From Coemansia sp. RSA 922 (Eukaryota; Kickxellomycota; Kickxellomycetes; Kickxellales; Kickxellaceae), in the NCBI GenBank assembly GCA_027577415.1, contig JANBQS010000028.1:1-54858 (forward strand): a DNA stretch of 54,858 nucleotides. Direction: 5' to 3'. Of this stretch, positions 19,484 to 29,458 are shown in pieces. Under the pieces are notes generated by a model. It made no database searches and was not told the DNA's origin. It saw only the letters and a program-made list of their open reading frames with translations. Made by a program: the position numbers and the translations under genes. Positions within the stretch are counted from its first letter, which is position 1. Each line of letters begins with the position of its first letter.

Positions 19484-20398
19484 ATGAAGAGCGCCATTAC
19501 CTCATTTACTAGCACCGTCGCCCTGTTGGCTGCCTACGCCATCTCGGTCAGTGCCATAGCCCTCCCACATATGGAAAAGCGCATTGTTGGTGGATTCGAT
19601 TTGCCAGACAACGGCGCGCCCTACACCGTGTTTCTTACATTCACCAAGAACCAAGCATCGTATATCTGCGGTGGAACGGTTATTTCGCCCAACCACATCG
19701 TGACTGCCGCCCACTGTGTGTATGACTCTAACCAGCAGCTCTACACCGTAGATGAGGTCAGGGTTGGATACGGCGACGACAACATCAAGGAGCAGGCGTT
19801 TGTCAATCCAAGCAAGATCACGCCTCATCCTGGCTACGTCACCTCTACTATCGGCACCCACGGCCTCAACGACATTGCCATCATCGAGGTCGCCAGCTAT
19901 GACCCAGCACATGCCCCCGTGTATGTGCCCATTTACAACGGTGCAATCCCTGCTGGGCAGCAGCTGGTTGCTTTGGGCTGGGGTAATACAGCGAGCAACA
20001 ACGACCCGAAGTCGCAGCCTGACGAGTTGAAGGGCGCGAGTGTGTGGGTCGGCGACGTCGAGGGGTGCAAGACATTCGCTCCTGAATACGAGTCATCGGA
20101 CGGTCCTCTGATCTGCACATTGAACAAGTACAGCCCTGGTCACTCGACGTGCAAGGGTGATTCGGGCACTGGCGTGATGATCGCAGTCAACAACAATGTA
20201 TACCTCGCTGGTATTGTCAGTGAGGGCGGACGCCTGAATGACCCCACATGTGGAACTGCCGATGGATACTCGCTGTTCACTCACGTCGCTGCGCAATTTG
20301 ACTTTATTTCTAGCGCTACTGGCCTTGGTGCTGATTTCTTTACCCAGGGCGTCTTGACACCTCAGCCAGCTGTACAGCACAGGCCGGTGCGTTATTGA
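19484..20398 (+). CDS. Secreted S1 (chymotrypsin-fold) serine protease, 304 aa
   Basis: A signal peptide is visible at residues 1 to about 24, followed by a short propeptide ending in Lys-Arg at 32-33. The mature enzyme starts with IVGG at 34-37, so activation by a kexin-type KR cleavage is likely. The catalytic triad is His77 (TAAHC), Asp130 (NDIAI) and Ser227 (KGDSGTG). Six residues before Ser227, at the position of chymotrypsinogen 189 that sets S1 specificity, is Ser221 rather than Asp, which argues against tryptic cleavage. GDSG is followed by TG, not GP. The likely role is extracellular protein digestion, perhaps in saprotrophy or attack on other organisms. A TATA promoter precedes it. 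Confidence 0.93.
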   Translation: MKSAITSFTSTVALLAAYAISVSAIALPHMEKRIVGGFDLPDNGAPYTVFLTFTKNQASYICGGTVISPNHIVTAAHCVYDSNQQLYTVDEVRVGYGDDNIKEQAFVNPSKITPHPGYVTSTIGTHGLNDIAIIEVASYDPAHAPVYVPIYNGAIPAGQQLVALGWGNTASNNDPKSQPDELKGASVWVGDVEGCKTFAPEYESSDGPLICTLNKYSPGHSTCKGDSGTGVMIAVNNNVYLAGIVSEGGRLNDPTCGTADGYSLFTHVAAQFDFISSATGLGADFFTQGVLTPQPAVQHRPVRY

Positions 20399-20690
20399 TA
20401 CTTTGTAAATACTATTTTCTTGCTTCCAATACTAATTTAATTACAATTTTTGCTGAGAGCAGACAAATTGCCAGTAGTACAAAATGTGCACATACTAAGA
20501 CGCGTTAACATGTGCATGGATTATCCATTTTTCCGCATGAATATCAGAGGTTGGTTTGTGTATCGCCAACCAACAGCCGCTGTGCGAGAGTGAATTTGTG
20601 TGAAACACCACACTTTGCCCGTTCCTTGCCTTCATGCCCGCCTCTTTTATACTTTTCTATTTATTTCTATTTTTCTTACTCTAACTCAAG

Positions 20691-21683
20691 ATGACTGTTT
20701 CTTCTGGCAATGTACGCACTCCAGTCTGGCTAGACTGCGATGTGGGCCATGACGACGCGCTAGCTGTGATACTCGCAGCTCACCACCCCAATTTTAAGCT
20801 TCTAGGAATCTCGTCAGTCTCTGGAAACGCGTCAATCGAGAGGACCACGGCCAATGCCATCCGCGTGCTTCAAGTAGCCGGCATCCAAGACATAAAGGTA
20901 TACCAGGGCGCGGCCAAGCCACTGGTCAAACCAGTATACCACGCCACTGATATCCACGGCGAGTCTGGAATTGACGGGACTGATCTCTTACCCGAACCCG
21001 ATTTTGACCACTACTTTGTCAAAGACGTTAATGCCGTCAACGCCATGCGTGAGGCGATAATGAGCAGCGCTGAGTCCATTATGATGGTTGCAGTTGGTCC
21101 ACTTACAAACATCGCGTTGCTCGTCAGCATGTACCCCGAAGTAATCCCACGCATCAAGACTTTGTCTATCATGGGTGGAGCAATCGGCTTGGGAAACACT
21201 ACGTCGGCTGCTGAATTCAATGTATTTTGTGATCCAGAGGCGGCTCAAATAGTGCTGGACGCGGGTATTCAGCACGTGGCATTGGTTCCACTTGAAGTCA
21301 CTCATACGGTCTTGTCTACCGAGGCTATAATCAAGAGAATCGTTGACGAAGTAGAGTCACCAAAGTTTGCGCAATTGGTTTCAGAGTTGCTACACTACTT
21401 TGGTAGTACTTATCGCGATGTGTTTGGAGCCAAAGATGGCGCTCCCTTACATGACCCTGTAGCCGTTGCATACTTGTTTATGCCAGAGTCGTTTAACAAG
21501 CGCAGGATTCGCGTCGAGATCGACTGTACAACAGGTCCATCGCGAGGCAGAACTCATTGCAATGTTTGGGCTAAAACTGACACAGACTCTAACTGCTGGC
21601 TTGCGACGTCAGTTGATATAGAAAGGTTCTGGGACCATATGATTGCTACCATGGTTGTTGCTTCTAAACTATCCCCACTGTAG
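20691..21683 (+). CDS. Inosine/uridine-preferring nucleoside hydrolase, 330 aa
   Basis: The N-terminal Asp cluster DCDVGHDDA (residues 15-23) is the calcium-binding and catalytic motif of nucleoside N-ribohydrolases (URH1/IU-nucleoside hydrolase family), which cleave ribonucleosides to base and ribose in salvage. Further family blocks are visible: GVSGNAS-like (ISSVSGNASIERT), MVAVGPLTNIALL, MGGAIGLGN and EFNVFCDPEAA. Length is normal. At the 3' end a possible 48-bp intron (21680-21727, with TACTAAT and a pyrimidine tract before CAG) would replace the stop after SPL with four extra residues (ANAE). Either form is complete. Confidence 0.92.
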   Translation: MTVSSGNVRTPVWLDCDVGHDDALAVILAAHHPNFKLLGISSVSGNASIERTTANAIRVLQVAGIQDIKVYQGAAKPLVKPVYHATDIHGESGIDGTDLLPEPDFDHYFVKDVNAVNAMREAIMSSAESIMMVAVGPLTNIALLVSMYPEVIPRIKTLSIMGGAIGLGNTTSAAEFNVFCDPEAAQIVLDAGIQHVALVPLEVTHTVLSTEAIIKRIVDEVESPKFAQLVSELLHYFGSTYRDVFGAKDGAPLHDPVAVAYLFMPESFNKRRIRVEIDCTTGPSRGRTHCNVWAKTDTDSNCWLATSVDIERFWDHMIATMVVASKLSPL

Positions 21684-22047
21684 AATATGCAGCTAATACT
21701 AATTTTTCTTTCTACTTTTGTCTGCAGCGCAAATGCTGAATAATCAGCCGCATTGCGCTGTGCGCCAAAGCTGGGTGTTTATAAGTGGTAACAGATTGTC
21801 AATTAATGCCTGGCATTCTCCGATTGATTCTCTGGCGAACTATGCTCACGGTGTGGTGTCCAGGCGAATATCTACCAGTCCCTTAAATGCCACATATCTG
21901 CGGCTGTGGAAAATAGTTGGGACAAAGCTAAGCAAACAACAACTCCACAGCAGTCCGGGATAAGTTTTTTTGTCCACTTCTATAAGCTGCATTAAGCGTA
22001 GAATAATTTTGTGACTTGGTCGCTGCCAAGTATTCCAGAACATTAAG

Positions 22048-22443
22048 ATGTCTGAAGTTCACTCAGTCAGCCTCTCGTTTTTTGACGTGTTAAGTGTACT
22101 GAAGGCGCTTCCAGCTCTTGTCAATATTAGAAGTGGCATTGGCGGCCTGGGGAGAGAGCTTGGGAATATTGCCGCTGAAGATATCCTTGACCATATTGCT
22201 ACCACATATTGTAATGCTGGAATGAATTTGCGAATTTGGTATATTGCTTTTCTCGGTAGGCAATACCGATCTGAGATGATTGATTATATTTTGCTTTTGG
22301 CACTAGTTTCTCCCAAGATTAGGTGGATACAACTGTTGCCTCACTCTATTCAAGACAGTCGTGTCAAGCTTGCCGATGCGCTCAACAGCCCTCTATACAG
22401 CAAGCATGCACTCCAACTCAATAAGGTTCTCGATATTGTTTGA
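22048..22443 (+). pseudogene. C-terminal relic of the F-box/LRR-like family (131 codons)
   Basis: The predicted 131 residues align with the last 130 or so residues of the 566-aa protein at 39223-40923. Both show a leucine-rich block, then an NLRxWYI / RLRCWRL segment, a hydrophobic block followed by PKIRWIQL / PNFNHIALP, and a KLADAL / VLKDAI helix ending in a basic LNKVL / LRRLL tail. The N-terminal F-box-like domain and most LRR-like repeats are absent upstream. It is best read as a truncated family member whose own ATG may be fortuitous. A short expressed paralogue cannot be excluded. Confidence 0.6.
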
Positions 22444-22960
22444 GAGTAGTGTATTATTTAAGGATGCCTGAAAATACCGGTTTGTAGCGCTACGAATTAT
22501 CTATTTGCACACAGGAGGGGTGTCATTATGCTATTGGCGATCATTGCTGCTGTCCTTATATCATTTGCAGACCGAGAAACTAGATTGCATAGTGCAGTCA
22601 AAAATTGAGTATGAGGAATCACCAAAACATTTTGGCGGAAGTGCTCTACTTCCTTCAACTTGTTCTTAATCCAAAGGGGGGATCGTCTTCAAATTCTTTT
22701 TAGAGAAATACTATGAACCGCCAAAAAAAAAAAAGTACTTTGAAAGCGCGAAAGGTCAGCAAAAAATACCTTTTGGCATTAGACATGCCCTTTTGTATTT
22801 TCCTTTGAAAGACCTATTCAAAAGTAGACTATATTTAAGCAAAGCATGGCCCCCTTTTGTATGAGTGGTCTTGCCAACAAAGTGAAATCTGAACCAAGCA
22901 CATCGTCTTGCCATTCTTCTTGTCTCTTTAATCGCTATCTTATATATATTTTTATCTCTT
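22444..22960. other. Intergenic region upstream of the ABC transporter
   Basis: No gene is supported. A 12-base A run lies near 22722-22733, a G run near 22675-22680, and a TATATATATT stretch just before the transporter ATG (about 22940-22950) may serve as TATA or leader. Confidence 0.45.
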
Positions 22961-25900
22961 ATGTACATTCACGGTTATTTTTTATTGGCTATCTCCGCGC
23001 TGCAGTTGGCAGTTCCTCCAGCAGCCGACGTTGCTGTACTAGCCACATCGCTTTACGCTGGTTTGCACAAGGCACCAACATTAAGGTGGTTTGATAACAC
23101 TACGTCTCTGCTTGCATGCATAACTATTGCTATTGTTGCTTGTAAAGTAGAGTTAACGTGGACTAGCTTGCTGTATTCTTTAGCTGTTCTCTTATCTCCT
23201 ACTCTATTTGCATTGCCAACTGGCTATACTTGGTTTCAAACATTTCACTTGTTGGCTATTTACCGAGCAATAAACCGTTCTAGCGACATATGGACTAGAG
23301 CAACTTGCATTGCATTGCACAGTGCAATCGTATTGGCTAATCTCGATTCCACCAGCAAAGCGCTATTGAAACGCGCCTCGCAATTGTGTACCTATGCTCA
23401 AGAGCGCTACCTTGTCAAGATACAAAAGCTACGCCAGTTGAGTATCGGCGATATTTGGCCGCTTCCAGAGAGATTCCAGCTACGTAATTCTTACAGCGAA
23501 TTTACATACAACACTAGCGAGTCTTATTTTATTATCCGTGCCATTATTCGTATGATTTGGCGCCCAATGGTGCCCATCTACATTATTGGCTTGCTGCTAC
23601 AGTTTGTACCTATAGTACAAGCACGATTGAATAGTCTGATCATGAAACACGTCGAGTCATCTACTGAGTACAGCTTTTACATGATCATTGCAGATGGTGC
23701 TTGCATATTTCTTGCCGAATTTTTAAAAAGCCAGTCACATGTCATATATGGATTGTCTGATGAAGAGTTGGCCAGGGCAGAAAACGCCATAAACCTAGAA
23801 CTGTTTCGCTTGCCATTGATTAGGCAAGAACTGAGAGTTCAATCGCACCCAAGCCAAGCGCACTCTTATGTCAAATATATGGCTAGACTACCCCAAGATA
23901 TCCAGCGTCTGATGAATTCCATATTCTCCGTATCGATAACAGCATGGATTCTATATAGCCAAATTGGATACTACGCGGTACTTTTAGTTGTATGTCCCTA
24001 CCTTATTAGTGCGTTGGAGTCTGTCTCTGTATACTTAGCTAGTAACAACCAAGGCGGAGATTCGTCATACAATAACCGCAGCGGATTTGGTTTAGACTTT
24101 AAGGAAATTATTGGCAATATCAAGACCATTAAAATATTTGCATGGGAGCCAATGTTTTTAGATCCCAAATTCCAGCAAGCCAATACTACCGATAACGGAT
24201 CGCTGTGGTCAGGTATACTTGTTGGTGTTCTTCAGTTTACCTTGCGACTAGGAAAGAGCGTTGCGGATGAACTAGGGGCATACGTAACCATTCACATGTA
24301 TGTGCTTGCCAACAGTAGCCAAGCCAGCACTATTACCAATGCCAAACTGTTTGAGTTGGGATCGCTCATGGATAATCTGCAGCACAGCATGGCCTCTTTG
24401 ACATTCCGTATATCCAGTATTCGCTCAGCTCTGGTAGACAACCAATACGTTGAGGACTGCTTCATAAACCAGTATTTATACTCGCTTCCATATTCGGAGG
24501 AAACGTCAAAAGACGGCCCACTTGTGGAATTGAGTCACTGTAGCTTTGACTGGGGGAATGATGACTACAACTACTATGCGCCTTCATACACCCTTTCTGA
24601 TGTCACGCTAAATGCTGGGGCGGGAGAATTGGTGGCAATAGTAGGCAAAACTGGCGCTGGCAAATCGTCACTGCTTTTGGCCATGTGCAGCGAAATGGAG
24701 ATGACACAGGGCACGGGTAGATTGGTTGGCAAGATTGCATATCTTGAGCAGCAGCCGTGGATCATGAATGACACATTGCGAGCAAATATTCTCTTTGGAA
24801 GGGGGTATGATGAAGATTATTACTGGAACGTGTTGAGTGCTTGTGGACTTACTGATGACTTGGAAATGTGGCCCAACAGCGATATGACTGTTATTGGTGA
24901 GAATGGTATCAACATTTCTGGTGGCCAGAGGGCACGCTTAGCCTTGGCCAGAACTGTATACTCTCAAGCAGACATATATTTCCTGGATGACCCCTTGTCA
25001 GCAGTGGATGCTATTGTCAAACGCCATATCTTGGACAATATTATCTTGAGCACTGGACTTTTAGGCAACAAGCTGCGTTTTGTCACCACCCATTCAGACA
25101 ATATTCTGCCACTGTGCAATCAAATTGTCACTGTAGATCAGGGTTGTGTGTCAGTCAAAGTGCAGACACCTCAGGTTCACAAGGCATTTAGCATCAATAG
25201 TACACTAGAGGTAAAGCCCAAAATCACTGATAGCACAAACAGGAATCCACACGCGATGATATCGATGGACGCCACACAGTCTGAAAAGGTTCAAATCACT
25301 GACTCTGCTCATCTCGCCAATACAAATAAAAGTGCGTGTGCTAAATCTGGCGATCGGACTTTAAAGCAGTGGTCACATTGGGATAATGCCATGTATGCCA
25401 TCCGTATATGTGGATGGTCAGTTATTGCCACAACATTGTTGACGAGTATATTTAGCCGCGTGTTGCAGTATATTTTTACTGGATACAAACTCGACGCGCT
25501 CAGGGCCAACAGCAGGAGTGACAATGCTGGTGGCAACGCTGTGCTCATGTATATGCGCATGAAGATGATGAGCAATATATCCTACTCTCTTGTATCACAA
25601 CTGCAGCTGGTAGCCAAAGCTGCCGTAATCAATTGGAATCTAAAGAAAAAAGCCAACAACATGCTCATCAGCAGTATCCTGTTTTCTCCTCTTTCATTCT
25701 TTGAGAGTACAACGGCTCAGCAAGTATACTCCAATTGTTCTATGGCCAACAACACTATAGTCCACTTAGTCCCCCGATTCTTTACATATGATTGCTCGCA
25801 GACAGCACTCGTATTACTATTGGCTTATCGCGTTCTGTTGCTTGCACCTCAACTGCTTGTTTTCATACCAGTACTTGTCTGGGTTTCTAAAGCAGCAAGC

Positions 25901-27295
25901 ACTGACATCGCTCAAACAACTGATGCCATAGCTGAATTGAAGCGCACTAGTGATAATATATATAGGCGTGTGCAAAGTTTGGTTAGCAATGGTGCTCAAA
26001 TGATTCGCCTATTTGGAGTAGAGCCCTACTTTACATCTCAGTATATAAAGTGTACCGAGGATGAAACTCGTTTAGAGGCTATCAAATCCTCTAGTGAAGA
26101 CTACTCTCACATACTACAGATATTGATTGGACAAGCTACAAAGTCAATTATGTCTCTTATTTATATTGCCAAGGCAAAGATACAAAGTGTGGAGTTGCGC
26201 TCTAATGATTTAGCCGGATTTCAAGAAAGTACCAGTTTGCTGATTAAGCATATCAATCGCACGTTAAAGTTCCCAAGAGAGGCACTCAAGGTTTTGGATA
26301 GAGTAAACGCATTTAGGAATTTAGCTGAGCGTGATCCAGAGGCGCCATATGTAGTTGATAGCTGTCGGCCACCAGCACATTGGCCATCAAATGGCAAGAT
26401 TGAATTCCGTGACTTTAGCATGAAATACGGCGCAGACCTTGGCTATGCTCTGAAAAACATCAGTCTAACCATTAACCCAGGAGAAAAGATTGGTATTGTT
26501 GGGCGAACCGGTGCTGGCAAGTCTTCATTAGCCAAGGTGCTCTTTAGGCTAATTCATGAGAACACCAGTGGCTCAATATTGATTGATGGCCAGGATATTT
26601 CTGAATTTGGCGTTGGCGACTATAGAGCACGGCTAGGCATGATCCCTCAAGAGTCGTCCATGTTCGATGGATCTATTAGAAGAAATTTGGATCCACTGCG
26701 CCAGTTTGGCATTGAGGAAATGTGGGCATCGCTGATAAAGTGCAATTTGGCTGAACTTGTTGCACCAAAAAGCAAGTTAGGAGATGCCTGCAACAAGAAG
26801 CACAAAGGTCGCCCTACAAATGATGACAATAGTATGACGCTTGCTAAAATACATTGGCAGAACGCAGGATGGCTGGGGCACTTGCTGGTAAATATTTTCA
26901 ACAGAGCGCCAACTTCAAGAGATCCCGCACAGATTTCTGAACCCTATGGATTGGACAAGCTTGTTAAGGGTTGCTTTGGAGGTTTTAGCAGTGGTCAACA
27001 GCAGCTATTCAGTCTATGTCGGGTAATTATGCGCAAGCGCAAGATTATTGTACTTGATGAAGCCACAGCCAATGTCGATTTGGAGACAGACAAGTCGATA
27101 CAAGAGCTGATTCGCAAGGAGTTTAAGGGCTGCACTGTACTGACCATTGCTCATCGCCTAGAAACTATTATGAACAGCGATCGCATTATCGTTATGGACA
27201 AGGGCACCATTGCTGAGATTGGTACTCCTCAAGAACTATTGGAAAAAGACGGGATGTTTGCACTGCTACTCAAGACCAGCGACTTTGGCCAGTAA
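22961..27295 (+). CDS. ABCC-family (MRP-type) ABC transporter, full length, 1444 aa
   Basis: The order is TMD0 (about four hydrophobic segments, residues 1-110), TMD1 (about 190-480), NBD1, TMD2 (about 810-1090), NBD2. NBD1 has Walker A GKTGAGKSS at 562-570, signature ISGGQRARLALAR, Walker B IYFLDD with Asp in place of the catalytic Glu, and an H-loop His (TTHSD). NBD2 has Walker A GRTGAGKSS at 1181-1189, an atypical signature FSSGQQQLF, Walker B IIVLDEATANVD and H-loop AHR. The degenerate site formed with NBD1 is normal for ABCC proteins. NBD2 carries a fungal-type insertion before its signature. Probable role: export or vacuolar uptake of conjugates or toxic organic anions. The substrate cannot be deduced. 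Confidence 0.93.
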   Translation: MYIHGYFLLAISALQLAVPPAADVAVLATSLYAGLHKAPTLRWFDNTTSLLACITIAIVACKVELTWTSLLYSLAVLLSPTLFALPTGYTWFQTFHLLAIYRAINRSSDIWTRATCIALHSAIVLANLDSTSKALLKRASQLCTYAQERYLVKIQKLRQLSIGDIWPLPERFQLRNSYSEFTYNTSESYFIIRAIIRMIWRPMVPIYIIGLLLQFVPIVQARLNSLIMKHVESSTEYSFYMIIADGACIFLAEFLKSQSHVIYGLSDEELARAENAINLELFRLPLIRQELRVQSHPSQAHSYVKYMARLPQDIQRLMNSIFSVSITAWILYSQIGYYAVLLVVCPYLISALESVSVYLASNNQGGDSSYNNRSGFGLDFKEIIGNIKTIKIFAWEPMFLDPKFQQANTTDNGSLWSGILVGVLQFTLRLGKSVADELGAYVTIHMYVLANSSQASTITNAKLFELGSLMDNLQHSMASLTFRISSIRSALVDNQYVEDCFINQYLYSLPYSEETSKDGPLVELSHCSFDWGNDDYNYYAPSYTLSDVTLNAGAGELVAIVGKTGAGKSSLLLAMCSEMEMTQGTGRLVGKIAYLEQQPWIMNDTLRANILFGRGYDEDYYWNVLSACGLTDDLEMWPNSDMTVIGENGINISGGQRARLALARTVYSQADIYFLDDPLSAVDAIVKRHILDNIILSTGLLGNKLRFVTTHSDNILPLCNQIVTVDQGCVSVKVQTPQVHKAFSINSTLEVKPKITDSTNRNPHAMISMDATQSEKVQITDSAHLANTNKSACAKSGDRTLKQWSHWDNAMYAIRICGWSVIATTLLTSIFSRVLQYIFTGYKLDALRANSRSDNAGGNAVLMYMRMKMMSNISYSLVSQLQLVAKAAVINWNLKKKANNMLISSILFSPLSFFESTTAQQVYSNCSMANNTIVHLVPRFFTYDCSQTALVLLLAYRVLLLAPQLLVFIPVLVWVSKAASTDIAQTTDAIAELKRTSDNIYRRVQSLVSNGAQMIRLFGVEPYFTSQYIKCTEDETRLEAIKSSSEDYSHILQILIGQATKSIMSLIYIAKAKIQSVELRSNDLAGFQESTSLLIKHINRTLKFPREALKVLDRVNAFRNLAERDPEAPYVVDSCRPPAHWPSNGKIEFRDFSMKYGADLGYALKNISLTINPGEKIGIVGRTGAGKSSLAKVLFRLIHENTSGSILIDGQDISEFGVGDYRARLGMIPQESSMFDGSIRRNLDPLRQFGIEEMWASLIKCNLAELVAPKSKLGDACNKKHKGRPTNDDNSMTLAKIHWQNAGWLGHLLVNIFNRAPTSRDPAQISEPYGLDKLVKGCFGGFSSGQQQLFSLCRVIMRKRKIIVLDEATANVDLETDKSIQELIRKEFKGCTVLTIAHRLETIMNSDRIIVMDKGTIAEIGTPQELLEKDGMFALLLKTSDFGQ

Positions 27296-27356
27296 ATAGC
27301 TTTAATATTTCATGTTTATTTATTTTTTTGTTTTTAGTCTATTATATTTTTCTATT

Positions 27357-28616
27357 TTATAAAATTTCCATTGGAATAGGTACTTCAGTATATGGAACTG
27401 CCAAAGTAAAATCAGGGCCAGCTGGATCTTCCAAAGTACCTGGCACCATGGTAAAATATCCTTCAAAGGCGACAAGCATAAGGTCCTCCAACTCGTCGTC
27501 AGTTATACGCGAGCAATACCTGTAGTATGGTGATTCTTCAGAGAGTATCGGAAACTCGCCAACAACTCCGTGACCACTACTCTCGGTCTGCCGTTCTTGA
27601 TAGTGAATCAGCCAATGTCTAGATTTAAGTTGCGCAGAGGCGAACCCCAAAGCGGCAAAATCCAATACCTCGAATGAGATCTGGTATCGGTATACTCGGA
27701 ATGCGGGAGTTTCGTCAGGACAAAACATGACAGAGACCGTGGTCCTTATACCACGCGAAATGCTAGTACCAGTGTGCGGACCGCTGTTGGGAAGCATCGA
27801 AATAACGTCATTGTGGACATCGTATCGCCCACTCACGAGGTCTTGTATATACGTGGTGAAAAAGTCGCCAAACAAGCCCTTGTCAATAAACCGGTAGCTC
27901 TGGGGCTGCAACTGGACCACATGGTGCAGGATCTGGCTCGAATGGGCAGACGGACAGTCAACGACTATGCCAAGGTAGTTTCTGCTGGTGTGACACCAAG
28001 CAAACACCAAAAGCTTGAATTGACCCATAGCGATTACTTGCAGCATACGAGAAGAAAGCCACGAGAGAGAGCACACCTCGCCGTAACAGTCATATGAGCC
28101 GAATAACCCATACTCGAGAAACCGTCGCTGTCGACGCTGACCATCGTGCAGGTGGTAGGCTATAAGGAAATCGCGCATATCTGGAGAATCAGTTACTACG
28201 CTGAGAAGCTCGCGAACCGGTATGGATTCACTACCCATCCAGCCCAAACCCGGCGCCAGGCTAAGTAGCAAAGGTGGGCAGTTATGTTGGGCCCAGGATT
28301 CTAGTCGTAGAACAGATCGACGTATACGTGTGTAGCTGTCAATGAAGCCGCCGTAGCGCTGATACCAGTGTGCATACACTTGTTTTAGTCTAGGTGGATG
28401 AGTTTCTGATATGAGACGGGACTCTGTTCGTGTATCGACGCAGTGTTTTGTGAGTAGAGTACTCCAGACTGCGTCATGGCTGGTCAGCACTTGCCAGCTT
28501 TTACATACTTGGCTGCACTCGCAGATGGATCGAGCGTCGAGAAGGCGCTCAAATATCAACACGAATAGCTCTGCTGGTAGTTTCGCTATTGGACCTTGTG
28601 CTTTAGGCAAGGACAT
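27357..28616 (-). CDS. FBXO3-like F-box protein with SUKH/SMI1-KNR4 and ApaG domains, 419 aa
   Basis: An F-box lies at about residues 10-55 (AKLPAELFVLIFERLL... CKSWQVL). A SMI1/KNR4-type segment follows (about 95-210) with the typical IAYHLHDGQ motif and a SYDCYGE..SLSWLS region. The C-terminal ApaG domain (about 270-410) shows ISRGIRTTVSVMFCPDE, RYQISFEV and the GVVGEFPIL and FEGYFTMVP elements. This three-domain order is that of FBXO3, a substrate receptor of SCF ubiquitin ligases. Substrates are unknown. The ATG at 28616 faces UBE2S, with 202 bp between start codons, so two ubiquitin-pathway genes share one promoter region. Confidence 0.88.
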   Translation of the reverse strand: MSLPKAQGPIAKLPAELFVLIFERLLDARSICECSQVCKSWQVLTSHDAVWSTLLTKHCVDTRTESRLISETHPPRLKQVYAHWYQRYGGFIDSYTRIRRSVLRLESWAQHNCPPLLLSLAPGLGWMGSESIPVRELLSVVTDSPDMRDFLIAYHLHDGQRRQRRFLEYGLFGSYDCYGEVCSLSWLSSRMLQVIAMGQFKLLVFAWCHTSRNYLGIVVDCPSAHSSQILHHVVQLQPQSYRFIDKGLFGDFFTTYIQDLVSGRYDVHNDVISMLPNSGPHTGTSISRGIRTTVSVMFCPDETPAFRVYRYQISFEVLDFAALGFASAQLKSRHWLIHYQERQTESSGHGVVGEFPILSEESPYYRYCSRITDDELEDLMLVAFEGYFTMVPGTLEDPAGPDFTLAVPYTEVPIPMEIL

Positions 28617-28818
28617 TTTGCGGCTGAAAAACAGAACAGAGATTTGAAAGAAATATAGAAATATAGAAAGGAGAGAAATGCAACGCTACACTGGAAAGAA
28701 AAAAATCGACCAAAACAAAGTCACAACAAATTGCTTTCTGTGGCGTTGATTGAAAGGGCAGAGACATTTTTCTGTTTCTTTTTCTCTATACCGTAAACAC
28801 TGAATTATTTTTTCAACA

Positions 28819-29458
28819 ATGGTAAGCACTCTGGATACTTTTCTTTGCGCAATCCACCATTAGTAGCAATGCCTAAGCTGAAAGTAGTGTTGCATTGCGA
28901 ACGTAGGCACAACGACTTGACGCATCGACAGTTCGACGGCTAGTAAGCGAGCTCGGAAAACTTCAGTCAACGCCGCCCGAAGGCATCGCCGTTACTATGA
29001 ACGAGGACTCACTGACCGAGATCAACGCAATACTAGAAGGACCACAGGGCACACCGTACGAGGGCGGCAAATTTCATATCAGACTAACCATCGACGAGGG
29101 GTATCCATCGACACCACCCAAGGGCGTGTTTGTGACCAAGATCTTTCATCCAAACGTATCTGAGCATGGCGAAATCTGTGTCAACACGCTGAAGAAGGAC
29201 TGGCAAAAGCACTATGGCATTGAGCATGTTCTGGTTACTGTAAAGTGCCTGCTGATCTATCCCAACCCAGAGTCAGCGTTGAACGAGGAGGCAGGGAAGC
29301 TGCTATTGGAGAGATATGATGACTATGCGACGCGGGCTAGGATCATGACTGGAGTGCATGCGAAACCAAAGGGCGAGACTGGCGGTGGTGCTGAAAATAG
29401 AGACCCGGCAGTTGGTGCCGCTGTCAAAGACAAGAAAAAGAACCTCAAGCGATTTTAA
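28819..29458 (+). CDS. UBE2S: UBE2S-type E2 ubiquitin-conjugating enzyme, 184 aa, two exons
   Basis: Exon 1 (28819-28821) is only the ATG. It is followed by a GTAAGC donor, an 85-bp intron (28822-28906, branch CCTAAG) and exon 2 (28907-29458). Translation from exon 2 gives a UBE2S-like N-terminus (TVRRLVSELGKLQS..PPEGI) that an internal ATG at 28997 would cut off. The E2 core has GPQGTPYEGG, PPKG, FHPNV and catalytic Cys92 in GEICVN, then the family block HVLVTVKCLLIYPNPESALN. The C-terminal tail is Lys-rich and ends KNLKRF, comparable with the LRRL tail by which animal UBE2S docks on the APC/C. Expected role: K11-linked chain elongation on APC/C substrates. Confidence 0.9.
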
